From positions 11,798,001 through 11,862,000 of the forward strand of contig OY987306.1 of assembly GCA_963920635.1 (NCBI GenBank): a stretch of 64,000 nt of DNA, read 5' to 3'. The notes under the pieces were generated by a model. It saw only the letters and a list, made by a program, of their open reading frames with translations. It was not told where the DNA came from and did not search any database. Numbering within the stretch: the stretch's first letter is position 1; every line of letters begins with the position of its first letter. A program made the position numbers and the translations under genes. Source of the DNA: Pseudeuparius sepicola (taxonomy: Eukaryota > Arthropoda > Insecta > Coleoptera > Anthribidae). This document shows positions 11,789-23,007 of the stretch, piece after piece.

Positions 11789-12804
11789 TAATAATAATAA
11801 TAAATGGCCTTTATTAATAATAAGTAATTCACAAATCAATTTTATGAAGTGCCACACAGCGGCGAAGTCTAGCTACAGCTATTCTACTTAACTACCATGT
11901 TACACAAAAACAAAAGAATAATATGGTAAACATAAATCATATATCGCAAATGACTATATAATTGCTCAATCCCAGCAACAAGATAAAAAAAAACAAAAAA
12001 ATGCAAACATGTGATATAGGCAAACAAAGTACAGATACAGAGCATTACACAAACCAAATATTCATTAATACAACACCTAATGTAACAGATATCTTCTTAA
12101 CTGTATTCTAAAAGTAGAACAGGAGAACAGGAGTTACAATTTAATAGTAAGTCAGGCAATGAGTTGTAAAATCTTATAGAACTTTACAGAAAACCTCTCT
12201 TATACAGAGCAGTGTGGTGACAGGGAATTGTATAGCGATTAGCTCCTCTAAGGGACCTAGCATGTATACTAGAGCGTGGAATGAACTTGTTACTGAGAGG
12301 AGAAGAGCATAATTTATCATTTAACAGTTTATATAAGAACATCCCAAGATGAAGGAGCATGCGCTTCTCCATCCTGAGCCATCCCAACTCATTTATTTTA
12401 GAGGAGACATGATCATACTTTCTCAAATTACAGACCAGTCGACAACAGACATTTTGAACTTTTTGTATTCTAGATTTACTAGCAAGATCTAGTGAAGGCC
12501 AATAAATGAAGTTACAGTAATTGAAGTGAGACATTACAAGAGCCTCACACAGATGAATGATTCAGTTGGAGGTTGTGTTCCTCAGAGATGCTATATATGT
12601 TCTTTAGGTCGCTATTTATACTGTTGCATGCAGAACGCCAATCATCATTCTTGAAATGTAGATACATTTGAATGTCGTCTGCATAAGCCTGCATTTTACA
12701 ATGGTAAGGAAAATTCAGGATATCTGAAGTATAAATCAAAAACAGCAAAGGCCCAAGTACACTGCCCTGAGGAACTCCTGATAATATTTAAGCAGCTGGT
12801 CTTT
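11787..12804 (-). mobile_element. 5'-truncated non-LTR retrotransposon inserted in the zinc-finger frame
   Basis: On the minus strand the translation shows [20 protein letters not shown] followed by [14 protein letters not shown] (the YADD catalytic box of reverse transcriptase, about 12670-12690), then a typical C-terminal domain down to 12184. The 3' end carries an (ATT)n tail, seen as AATAATAAT at 11787-11804. The tetranucleotide ATGT flanks both ends (11783-11786 and 12805-12808), consistent with a short target-site duplication. The 5' part, with the endonuclease and early reverse transcriptase, is missing. Confidence 0.8.
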
Positions 12805-12880
12805 ATGTGCAAGAAGTGTTCTTTTGCAACTTGGAAAATATCCTACCTGAAAAAGCATCTGGTTGAGGAGCGTGAGTTAT
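12805..12880 (+). pseudogene. Continuation of the zinc-finger frame beyond the LINE (tenth finger)
   Basis: MCKKCSFATWKISYLKKHLVEE matches the finger pattern C-x2-C-x12-H, but the final His position holds Arg (CGT). The DNA closely resembles finger 8 (GCAAGAAGTGTTCTTTT). It lies in the frame expected if the LINE and one ATGT copy were absent. It is cut again at 12880 by a MITE. Confidence 0.65.
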
Positions 12881-12881
12881 A

Positions 12882-13454
12882 CAGGGTGTCCAACTTTAAA
12901 ACTGTACAAATCCGTAAAATTTTCATTTTTGGAGATAATCGCCTAAACTTTTTTTTGTTTGAAAGGCCTTCAAAAACCGCTTCTTTTGACCTTCCTGTCA
13001 CTTTCAAGATGCAAATCCAGGGCCGGCTGCGATATTTTTATACCCCCGATTTTTACGAAAACCATTTAGCGACTTTTTTATTTAAAATCTGACCTCACAG
13101 CGTTATTCAGAACACCCCAAAAATCTTAAATACCAAATTTGAATAAAAAGTATAGAGAGTTCCATTCTGCAGAATGTCCAAGTTGGGCAAAATAGGAATT
13201 TTAAAGGCATCTGCCAAGTCAAGTGTGCCATGGAATCCCCTCAAAATAGTTGAATGGTCAATAGGACCACTCAAGGTGTTGGTGTGCAAAGGTCCAATAG
13301 AAAATATATAGAGTGTTCTTACCTGTGCCATCTCAAATTACTGAATTTTTGGAACTTTATACGGGTCAAAAATCGTGTATATCAAAACTGCTCCATTCAC
13401 TATAAATGAACTAAGATTTTATGGATTTGTACAGTTTTAAAGTTGGACACCCTG
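12882..13454. mobile_element. TA-flanked MITE, family B (CAGGGTGTCCAACTTT termini)
   Basis: Termini CAGGGTGTCCAACTTTAAAACTG and its reverse complement are flanked by TA (12880-12881, 13455-13456), as for Tc1/mariner-type elements. The interior carries the family signature GTGTGCCATGGAATCCCCTC and GGACCACTCAAGGTG. The same interior recurs at 33.4-34.5, 34.8-35.0, 49.4-49.8 and 50.0-50.3 kb. No open reading frame has coding character. Confidence 0.85.
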
Positions 13455-13776
13455 TATGTTAGCAGAAAAGCAATATATGAGGGTGCATCTGAAACACAAG
13501 ATGCTGATACTGAAGGATGCTTAATTCTGAATGATTATTGTGACTTATCTGATTAAAGGAGAAATCACAAAACAAGAATGGTAATAATTATTATCTAAAG
13601 ACAGATAGAGATATTCCCTGAAAGGTAATATTATTTTTAGTAACATTGCCATGGCATAAACTATAATCAAAGCAAATAATTTTATTTGCTTTTAACTGTT
13701 ATAAAAATAGATATACTTACACGTCGATTCATACATATTAAAAGTTTACCTTAAAATTATTCTGGCACAAACATGT

Positions 13777-14449
13777 CATTGGTTGCGTTCAATGCGCTCC
13801 CAAATCTGTAATAGTGGCCAGCGCTTTACGTCAATGTGCATTAAACGGACAGAAATGACAGATAGCGCTAGCTATCGCTGCCCTCAGTTCGGCAGCGATT
13901 TCATTTTTGCTAGATTCTTGTAGCGGACTTATCATGTTTCTATCCTTTTTTATCGTTCCGGCTCTCTTTGTTATTCTGAAACGCTTAACCCCGAAATTCT
14001 TGTTGGGGTGTCGCTAATTTTGTTTATTATTCCAAAAAAGAATAATTATTCACGCAATAAATAAATAAAAAAATTGAAGGTTGGGAAATTGTAAGAGACA
14101 ATTGTGGAAATGTGGTTATAACTGCTTCTTGTATCACAAACTGTGTGCCACTGCACACAGTTTGTGATGTTGTGAAACAACTGTTTATTATTTCTTGGTC
14201 GTCATTATAAAAATTAGCCAAAATGGTAAAATATAGACACAGAAAATCAAGTTATTTCAAAAACGAAAATAGAAAATACCGAAAATAAATACATAAACAT
14301 AACCTACAAAAAAATTTGATGACAGACAACACCAAGTTATAAATTAGTCGTTCAACATACCACGGCAGCGATTACAGCGCTGTCAAAGATTGACAGATAG
14401 CGCTACATAGAGATTACCAAAATTCAGCCTGCATTGTACGCAACCATTG
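13777..14449. mobile_element. MITE with CATTGGTTGCGT termini between 50-bp direct repeats
   Basis: The inverted termini CATTGGTTGCGTTCAATGC (13777) and GCATTGTACGCAACCATTG (ending 14449) are followed inside by GACAGATAGCGCTA motifs near both ends. A perfect 16-bp hairpin with a 4-base loop (ATCACAAACTGTGTGC, 14133-14168) sits in the middle. Just outside, a 45-50 bp sequence (ATTAAAAGTTTACCTTAAA...CAAACATGTCATT) occurs on both sides (13737-13780 and 14463-14508), an unusually long flanking direct repeat. Confidence 0.75.
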
Positions 14450-14509
14450 TATGCTTTGTATATTAAAAGTTTTACCTTAAAGCTGTTATAGTACAAACAT
14501 CTCATTGCG

Positions 14510-14955
14510 TTTGAGGAAACTGATAAAACTCCACTATACTATAGAATGCTTTGTTACAAAGCAGTATTATTCCCTTAATAACGTGTATGTGGTCAAATTG
14601 ATGTTTGAAACCCTTTTAACCTATAACACGATGGTACCATAAATGTTGGTATCCAATATTAATATATTATACTTGTATTTTTATGTATGGCATTTGAATT
14701 GTTTTGATGTCAACTCCTTTATTCCAATTGGAAGTTTATTGTACATTTTTACCGATGTATACCGGACACTTTTCATAGAGTCAAGCAGTTGCCAGTAAGT
14801 TATTATTTCTTGTATCATACGAGTTACTGAGTTTGTTGGAAACATAGTGATATTGTCATGTATATGACAAAAGATTCTTAATACCTACAAGGAAGTGTCA
14901 GAATTTTGTTTGACAAATGCTGTTTTACAACTAGAACTAGATCAGTAGCTGATCC
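14510..14955. other. No gene or repeat recognised
   Basis: AT-rich sequence without coding signal, tandem structure or recognisable element ends. Confidence 0.5.
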
Positions 14956-16610
14956 CAGAAATTGACCTCAGTATTCGTTTGTATGCTATAAAAATTATAT
15001 TAGAGTTCGATGAATTTCCCCACCAACACATTATAGGAGATGACTATAAATTAGCGAGTAAAACACATTCGCCAATAACCGAAGCTCCTCAAATGTTCAA
15101 GCCATAACCAATACCGAGGTATCATCTGCAAACATAAATACTAATCCTTCATTTACAAACTCCATCATTTCGTTTACAAACAACAAAAAAGCACCGGACC
15201 CCTGAGGAACCCCTATATCAACCTGTGGAAGTCACACAAAACCTTCTATAAGATAGATAAGACTCCAACAATTTATTAATTTGAACCCATTTGCCCTCAC
15301 CAATTGATCGGTATATCTCTTCAATAAACGCAAAGGCCACACTCTCGGTCGACCTGCCACGTCTAAAGCCATGTTGCCCCCTATTAAAATAGGTTAAATT
15401 TGTTTACAAAACCCAACAATCTATTGTATATGACTCTCTCTCAAACCTTGGCCACCGCATTAACAATAGTCACAGGTCCGTAGTTGTCAGGCATTGATGG
15501 ATCTTTTTTTTGTACCACAACCCCTCTTTCATATTATGAGGAAATTTACCTTGAGTAAACATCAGATAACAAATTTTAGCTAGAGGTTCAACTATTTCGG
15601 CTTGCACTGCTTTTAAAATCCTGATTGAGATAGTGTCAGGACCTACACTGTTTTTGGCTTTAACCCTTTAACCTGATTAATTATATCAATTATTTCTCAA
15701 TATTTAATTTCACATGTAACTTCAAACCAAACAAAACTGTTTACGATTCGGCACTGAGCAACACTGCGATCTATTGAGGAAAAGTAGTCAGCAAAAGTTG
15801 TTGCTTTCGTTTTACTGTCAGAGACAGTATTATTATTAATTGTAATTTTCCATATTGTTTTATTTTTAAAAGAAGTGCCAGGTGATTGCCCACATTAGGC
15901 TAAGCCCCATAGGTGCTATTCTGACAAGAACGGCTACTATTTGTCGTTATTTAATCAATTTTAGTTTTCGATAGTGCCCAATTAGTACTATTATTTGCTT
16001 GACCTCTCGTTGGCTTCCGAGACCAAAAGACAAGAGGAGATCTGCCAATAATACCTTCTACAAACTGTTTTTTAAAAAATTAATATTAGATTTCCACAGA
16101 GGTAAATACAGCCATTCTTTTTTCCGCAATTTGACAAAAACTCTTGATGCTCATTCGAAAATAGGAGCAAATCACCAGCTGGCGGGCGATATATGCTCAG
16201 GAAACATATCTTTGACCCGTTCACCAGCACTGACACTGCACATACCTCCACGTCTCTCCACAGTGTATTCTGATAATAATAATAGTCTTTATTGAAAGTA
16301 AATAACACAGAAAAATAAATAAATTTAAAGCCGAAATTTAGCACCAGGCTATTCTTACACTTATCCCCAGCACAAAAAAAATATAAATAAATAATAATTA
16401 ATATCCTGTTCACAGCGAACACCTCCAAGCTTTTGTTGGTGATACTTTGTACGTTTAAGCTACCTACTTTTAAAGATTTTTTCGTAGTATTCTCATGGAG
16501 TTCTGAAAAATGTTTATCGTTAAAAGTTTTCATTGCCCCCTTTCGGACAATCCTTCGGCTCATTGAGCTCTTCTAGGATTAAAAATTCTCCCCTACCTTG
16601 TAGGATTCGC
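14956..16610 (-). pseudogene. Decayed antisense non-LTR retrotransposon (endonuclease and reverse transcriptase)
   Basis: Read on the minus strand, 16563-16075 encodes AP-endonuclease pieces (LKVGSLNVQSITNKS, then VSVLVNGSKICFLSIYRPP). Further down come reverse transcriptase pieces: DTISIRILKAVQAEI near 15640-15600, FGFRRGRSTESVAFAF near 15370-15330, a broken G.P.G box near 15210 and a FADDTSV-like string near 15120. Many stops and frameshifts make it non-functional. Between the two endonuclease pieces (about 16273-16430) a short 3' tail of another LINE is inserted, recognisable by AATAATAATAGTCTTTATTGAA, similar to the tail at 11787. Confidence 0.75.
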
Positions 16611-16659
16611 TAATTGCTTATTCGTGAAACTTCAACTTGTCCAAAACTATGTTTGTGGT

Positions 16660-17640
16660 AGGATATTTACTAGTTGATAATTATTTTCTCTGTGCCCATC
16701 CCTGTTCAAACCCTCTCCACATACAGCTTCGCTGTTCTGGAGGCAGCCGAAAAACCTGCTCCCTCACTGCAGCAGGTCCCCCTAATTACATTACTGCTTC
16801 CTGACTTCCTTTTTATTGTAGGACTTTTGAGTCCACCCATCATCACTTTCATCCCGGCGGTCCTCGTTAAGTATAAAAGTGTGACAAAAGGGACAACACT
16901 ATTACAATGCACAAACTGGCATGTAAGTACAATTCTCAGAGAAATAACCAAGGATAGAGGGAGCAACAGGCTCAAAATACATACGTTTGTAGTCAACCAA
17001 CATCTTATGCAAATTTACCGAAGTAAACAAACATTAGGCCCGTGTGTACAACGTTTACCTGAGATAAGTTATGTCCTGAGAAATATCAATGTAGCCACAT
17101 ACCACACACTTTCTGCGTCCCATTGTATACAAAATCAGTCACTATATCCTAAATACTAATAAATAGCCTTTAAATTAAGAGAAAAACAATTAAAAACGGG
17201 AGAAATGCATACGTAAACAATCGGAAAACTTGACATGCTGGGCATACACCAAACAAATATCGCTGAGTTAACGGACGCGGCGCCCGCGGCAACAAAAGCA
17301 GCGTTGCCATGTCGGGCGGTTTGAGGTATCTGTGACGATTTTATTAAAGTGATAATTAGATACTATAATTACACTGCAATTTAGTTTTAGTTTAAAATTG
17401 TTACAAACTAGAAATTAATATCTACATTTGGTAATTTAGCGTTATGGGAGGTGTGCCTTCATTGAATCCCATTATTAAACCCTTCTATTCTGAAATGAAA
17501 TGCTGTAAACAATGGAGTACGCGGCATCACTCAAAAAGATGTTGGCTTTGTTTACTTTTTGTTCTTACTGCCTCTATCCTTGGTTATTTCTCTGAGGTAC
17601 GATTTAATACTATCTCTGTGAAAACTATAGAATGTTAATG
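16660..17640. repeat. Inverted pair of a short exon-like repeat
   Basis: A 26-bp string (CCTCTATCCTTGGTTATTTC plus TCTGAG) is present on the plus strand at 17571-17596 and on the minus strand at 16935-16960. Each is preceded by AAGATGTTGG, and further upstream by ATGGGA (17444 plus; near 17123 minus, encoding MGRRKCVVCGY). The plus copy lies in a 64-codon frame with a hydrophobic segment and a GTACG donor-like site at its end; the minus copy has stops. A C-x2-C start suggests a THAP- or finger-like origin, but that is a guess. The GC-rich patch GCGGCGCCCGCGG at 17279-17291 stands out. Confidence 0.4.
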
Positions 17641-17759
17641 TCCCAAAAAATCTCATGCGAAACACAAAGGCCTTTGTTAAGTCTTAAAAGAAAACTAATG
17701 TTTCATAACCTCTTTCATACACCCTCCCAAATGACACCTTAGCAGTGAAATGGGTCTAA

Positions 17760-18139
17760 AGTCTATCCAAGTTACAGCGGCAGTAGATATAAACAAAGTC
17801 ACATGACTGCCTTGCGATCGATTACCAGAGTCGGACTAATATGAGATTCCAAGTGGCTTGTAATTCTGAACTAATTCTTTTAGAAGTTCTAAAATTTGTG
17901 TTTCTACCTTTCGTAGATCTTTATAAGTTTCCTTAAATTAAGTAGCAAAATAAATTTACAGAATATACTGCTCGCGATCCGATCTGAAATATGCAGGAAA
18001 CTCGACTGAGAGAAGAGGAGGCCCTGCATTCTGCTCGCAGCGTAAACACTTGACATTTTATGACGGCCAGACCAATAAGAGAATAGGTCAAGTGGTGGCC
18101 AATGTTTTGATCCACTGCCTCTGTAACTTGGAATAGACT
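17760..18139. mobile_element. 380-bp MITE, copy 1 (AGTCTATCCAAGTTACAG termini)
   Basis: The termini AGTCTATCCAAGTTACAGCGGCAGT and complement ACTGCCTCTGTAACTTGGAATAGACT enclose a sequence about 90% identical by eye to 42111-42477. It contains no gene. Another foldback is inserted immediately at its right end. Confidence 0.9.
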
Positions 18140-18140
18140 A

Positions 18141-19644
18141 CAGGGTGGCCCACCACGAACTGCATCGATCTATATATGGAAAACTAAAAGTAGGAAAATT
18201 CTGAAAATTTAGTACCTCACCAATGCCAATGGGCGCTGCTCAACTAAAATATTTTGGTGAATCTAGCACTTCCGGTTATACCGGAAGTCGATATCAACTT
18301 TCTTCTTCTAGGCATCATTTTGGAACAAAAACATGCAACATGTCCTATGTCTAAATCCAACCGTTTTTGAGATATTTTCATTTTTCCGAAAAAAATTACA
18401 GGTGCAGACCTAAAGTCAATTAGCAATTTATACAAGGAAGCCGCGAAATTTCAAAACGAATTTTTGGCATCGTGTAACAGAAGCCCTGACCTAATGATCT
18501 CTGCTGGGAAATAAATCCGTTCTTATACAGATACAAATATGAATAAAAATTGCATTCAAAATCTCGAAATTTTCATTTTGAAACCCCCATTTTTTTTAAT
18601 GTGATCTTATTCACCACTAAAAATGATGACAACTTTGTGTAAGGTTTCCTATACCTAAATGCAGTAATTTTCGATTAATTTACGAAAAACCCACTTTTCG
18701 CCTATAAAATGCGGGGTTGGCTTAACGCTTGGAAAATCATATTAGCCCTGGACGTTGAAAAGACAATGGCGTCTGAGGAAATGTCACTTGGTTTATAAAT
18801 TATTGTCAACAATAATGCCGGCACGCTTAAATTACACAAACGAAGATTATGTATTCTCCGTAGATAATAAACAAATTTAAATAATCTTCGTTTGTGTAAT
18901 TTAAGCACGCCGGCATTATTGTTGACAATAATTTATAAACCAAGTGATATTTCCTCAGCCGCGATTGTCTTTTCAACGTCCACGGCTAATATGATTTTCC
19001 AAGCGTTAAGCAAACCCCGCATTTTATGGGCGAAAAGTGGGTTTTTCGTAAATTAATCGAAAATTACTGCATTTAGGTATAGGAAACCTTACACAAAGTT
19101 GTCATCATTTTTTGTGGTGAATAAGATCGCATTAAAAAAATGGGGGTTTCCATTTGAAAATTTCGAGATTTAAGCACATTTTGAATGTAATTTTTATTCA
19201 TATTTTGTGAACACCCTGTATAAGAACGGATTTATTTCTCAGCAGAGATCACTAGGTCAGGGCTTCTGTTACACGATACCAAAAATTCGTTTTGAAATTT
19301 CGCTGTTTCCTCGTATAAATTGCTAATTAACTTTAGGTCTGCATCTGTAATTTTTTTCGGAAAAATGCAAATATCTCAAAAACGGTTGGATTTAGACATA
19401 GGACATGTTGAATGTTTTTGTTCCAAAATGATGCCTAGCATCCAAAAATGCAATAATATACAGGGTGTTCCATTTGAGATAAGAAAGTTTATATCGCCTT
19501 CTGGTATAACCGGAAGTGCCAGATTCACCAAAATATTTTAGTTGAGCAGCGCCCATCCGCATTGGTGAGGTGCCAAATTTTCAGAATTTTACTATTTTTA
19601 GTTTTCCATATATAGATCGATGCAGTTCGTAGTGGGCCACCCTG
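18141..19644. mobile_element. 1.5-kb foldback element with roughly 700-bp arms
   Basis: The left arm (18141 to about 18860) and right arm (about 18880 to 19644) are near-perfect inverted repeats. Ends are CAGGGTGGCCCACCACGAACT and its complement, flanked by TA (18139-18140, 19645-19646). The right arm carries about 45 extra bases near 19437-19482, with an internal TACAGGGTGTTCC motif absent from the left arm. No coding capacity. Confidence 0.9.
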
Positions 19645-19646
19645 TA

Positions 19647-20810
19647 TAGTTATTCAAATCATATGACAAACAGTAAGAAAACTGTGAGGGGGATATTTTT
19701 GTTATAATTTGGCCAACTATTATTGATATAACACATGGGCAGGTCATTTTGTTGGCACTGCCTCACAACTAAATATCTTGAAGAATATAGTGGTAGAGGG
19801 TATTCTGGTTTAAGGGTAATTTTACTAACGTAGGTTACAGGGTAATATTAGAAAATTATTTTTATACCATGCAAAAGCACTAATAAATATTATATACAGG
19901 GTGAACGATAAGTATCAACTTGTCTTCATCAGAAACCTCTAAAACTCAAACATAGGTATAACTAAAATTAATTTTGAATCTGCGGTAGTTTATGAATAAT
20001 TACAAATGAAATGATTATATGAAATTGGAAGCACTTAGAAAAAAAGCAAATTGAAATCTTAATAGACAAAAAAGTGTTACTTCACGATATGCATTGTCTT
20101 GAAATCTCAGAAAAATAAAAAAACATAGAAATGGCATCTGTAGATTGAAATGTTTGTAAGGGGTAGCACTTTTTATACTCTATTATTTATTTACTAGTTA
20201 AAGTTTAACAGCGTTGCCAATAATTCATAATGAAAAACTTATTTCTCTGGTAAATTAAGATAATCTTCAAGGTCAAATTACAAATAATAGTTTTGCAACA
20301 GTGGTTTCCCTTGTATGTAGGGACTAGGGACATACCCAATCAATTGCAAATACATTTGCTTTGAAGTAAATAATGGTAGATAATATATGATATTTATGTA
20401 TTGATGAGATAAGGTCTGCCTGACTAATAGGTGAATCTAGTATTTATAATTATCTAGACACTTATTAGGCAGTATTTCTATACTACGTGTAGTACTTTAA
20501 TCTGTGATACAACTAAGGAAACAATAATATACTTACAATAATTACCAATCGCACAATCTGACAAACGCGCAAATTGGTCAAGAGTATGCCTCACCTTGTG
20601 TTTGACATAACTGGTGCTGTGTCTTTTAGAAGCAATTTTTCGCTGTTTTTAAGTGTTTCTTAAGTATTCGTCGGTTTAAAATTCTTATATAGACAATTAA
20701 GTTATACGTTATGGGCAAAAAAAGCGTATTGTTTGCAAATCAAGCAACTCGCCAAAGGAGGTTACATATCATGCATAAGTACATAGGCGTACCTAGTTCG
20801 GGGCACGGTA
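19647..20810. other. No gene recognised; isolated CAGGGTG half-end
   Basis: AT-rich sequence. One unpaired TATACAGGGTGAACGATAAG terminus at about 19898 suggests a broken MITE; nothing else is recognised. Confidence 0.5.
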
Positions 20811-20814
20811 AAAG

Positions 20815-21112
20815 ATACCTTTACCACCAGAGGGAAAATAATTCTCAACATGGGTTTCAAACGAAAGGGCTCGATGGGTAGAAAACAATAAGGTGAATGA
20901 CGTCATAATAAATCTAATATGGCGGCCTCCCCAAGACGGCGGATTGCCTAATTCTTCACAACATCCTCGACATGAGTATCAAATGAAAGGATTTGAAGAG
21001 TAGAAAACGATAAGGTAACTGACGTCATACTAAATCCAATAGAGCGGATGCCTGATGCCCCAAGGTGGCGGACTAAATTTCTTTACCACCCTTCTGAGAT
21101 GGGTACTAAAAA
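20815..21112. repeat. 123-bp tandem repeat, about 2.4 copies, with TGACGTCA
   Basis: Phase points TTCTCAACATGGGT (about 20838), TCCTCGACATGAGT (about 20961) and CTTCTGAGATGGGT (about 21085) are spaced about 123 bp. The shared blocks are AAACGAAAGG, GTAGAAAACRATAAGGT and TGACGTCATA (20898, 21020). The unit does not align with the 141-bp array at 6.3 kb, but it also carries a perfect TGACGTCA once per unit. Confidence 0.75.
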
Positions 21113-21117
21113 AGCAC

Positions 21118-21500
21118 AAAATAAAATAAATAATAAAAAACCTTTTTAAAAACAAGCTTTTATTTAAGTAAGCCATTTACTAAAACGGATAAAATAAGTT
21201 TAGGTTTTCGTTAAGATAATTCAATGCCAAACTGCGACAAGCTTTTTTACATCAAAAAGCTTGTCGCGCAACTGTAAAGAAAATATAGTCTTTGGCATAT
21301 AGATACTTATTGCTTATCAACCAATCACTGTCCGATAAACTTAATAATTGGTACGTACTTTTATGAACATTTCGTGATTTAAAAAGCTTGCCGCGGTGTG
21401 GCATTGAATTATCTTAACGAAAACCTAAACTTATTTTATCCGTTTTAGTTCTTGGCTTAAATAAAAGCTTGTTTTTAAAGTTTTTATTTTTTAATATTGT
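21118..21500. repeat. Foldback element, about 130-bp arms
   Basis: AACAAGCTTTTATTTAAG...TTTTCGTTAAGATAATTCAATGCCA on the left recurs as its reverse complement on the right. The hairpin core CAAGCTTTTTTACATCAAAAAGCTTG lies around 21238-21265. Confidence 0.8.
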
Positions 21501-23005
21501 GTTTGCCGAACAATCCCCAACTAGTAACTGTCAATAATACTGATAAGTTTGAATTTTAGAATTGACGCGTACTAGTTGTACCTGGGGTTAACCTTCAATT
21601 TTTATAAAAAAAATTGAGATATAAAGCCAAATATATTTTTCCTATTTTTATAACTATTTAAAAAAAAATAAGAGATATGCCATTGCTTTGTAATCGTTAG
21701 CACCAGATCTGTCACCCGAACTCTAAACATTATTTTTTTTATTATGGGAACAAACTTGCGAAAACAAAGCCAGTTCTACGTTTTTTATTTTTCTGAGCTT
21801 GAAATTGACATTCACCAGAAAAAATTATATGTTAGGTAATGCTAGATTTATGTTTCATACGGAAACAAACAAAAACAATCGATGATGAAGTCGTTACACA
21901 AACAATTTGCAAATCTTGTAACAATTGCTCTATTATTTTAAACTGTTGAACCGTTATAACCTATTGACAGGAGCCTATGGTATTGTTGGTTTTGCTTACA
22001 AATACTTACTTTGTCATTTTCCCAAGTAGGTTGTGAACGAAGTTTTTCAATTTTGAAGTAGATTCAAAGTAGGTTAAGAAGTTGTTTAGAGCAGGAAAAA
22101 TTTGAATCTTTCATACTGATGTCGTGTGAAAAATATATATTGGCCAAATTAAACATGGAAAGAATAACAGATGATAATGGCCAATAAAAGTCCACTTTTG
22201 CATTCACTGGGTAAATATAGAATTAGCCTTTACTCAATGGTTCACTTCTAAGATAGTAAGAATACTAAGATGAACTTAAAAAGTTGAAAAGCATTTTAAA
22301 ACTGTGCCTAAAATCGTGTTTTAAGTTATTCCCGGGGAAAGTCCAGGACCCCCCTCTCCTCAACGGTTGTATCCTGTCTCGGGCCAGTTGTTTGAAGGAT
22401 GCCAGGGCCGTTTTTTTCTTCCCAGTCCACCCCTGTGCGGGCCATCCCTAAATTCTAATAAATTAATACAAAAACTTTTATGCTTGTAAGTCTGATATAG
22501 TGTTGTTTACGAACATTGGAATTTTATTGTGTAGGTAACCCACTTTGAATTGAATTCAAATGAGTTTTTTGTTCGAATGTGTCAAATATTGACATTCCTT
22601 GCACGGAATCTATGATTGAAAATAAGGACATTTACATGGACAATTTCACTTACATCGAGTTCTAAATTCCGACATTTTTTCTTTTCTTCGTTACTGTTCA
22701 ATGTTTTTATTATTATTTTACTAAAACTGTATCTATAATATTTGGCCTGATTGACACAAGCACTTCGCCAGTTCAATATTTTCTATTCCATGGCTGACTA
22801 GATGTGCATTAGATAACTTCATAAGATTTATTGAAACTAAAAACAGAAGTACCTAAATGTGTCTGGATTTAATTTGCTAGTTTTTTAAATATATGTAATC
22901 ACATCCAAACAAAAAATATTATATACACAGACGAAAAGTAGTTTATCTTTTATATAAAACCATAGAAGATGATAAAACTCAACTGTATCATAATCTAGTA
23001 TTTTA
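21501..23005. other. No gene recognised
   Basis: AT-rich intergenic sequence. A GC-richer patch at 22325-22450 (CCCCCCTCTCC, CCAGTCCACCCC) resembles the end of some repeat, but no partner was found in this window. Confidence 0.45.
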
Positions 23006-23007
23006 TT

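Noticed and set aside
16674..17159. 161-codon plus-strand frame
   Set aside because: It overlaps the inverted exon-like repeat on the other strand, and no domain is recognisable.
20711..20800. Possible THAP start (MGKKSVLFANQ)
   Set aside because: The Cys positions are absent and no downstream THAP motif follows.
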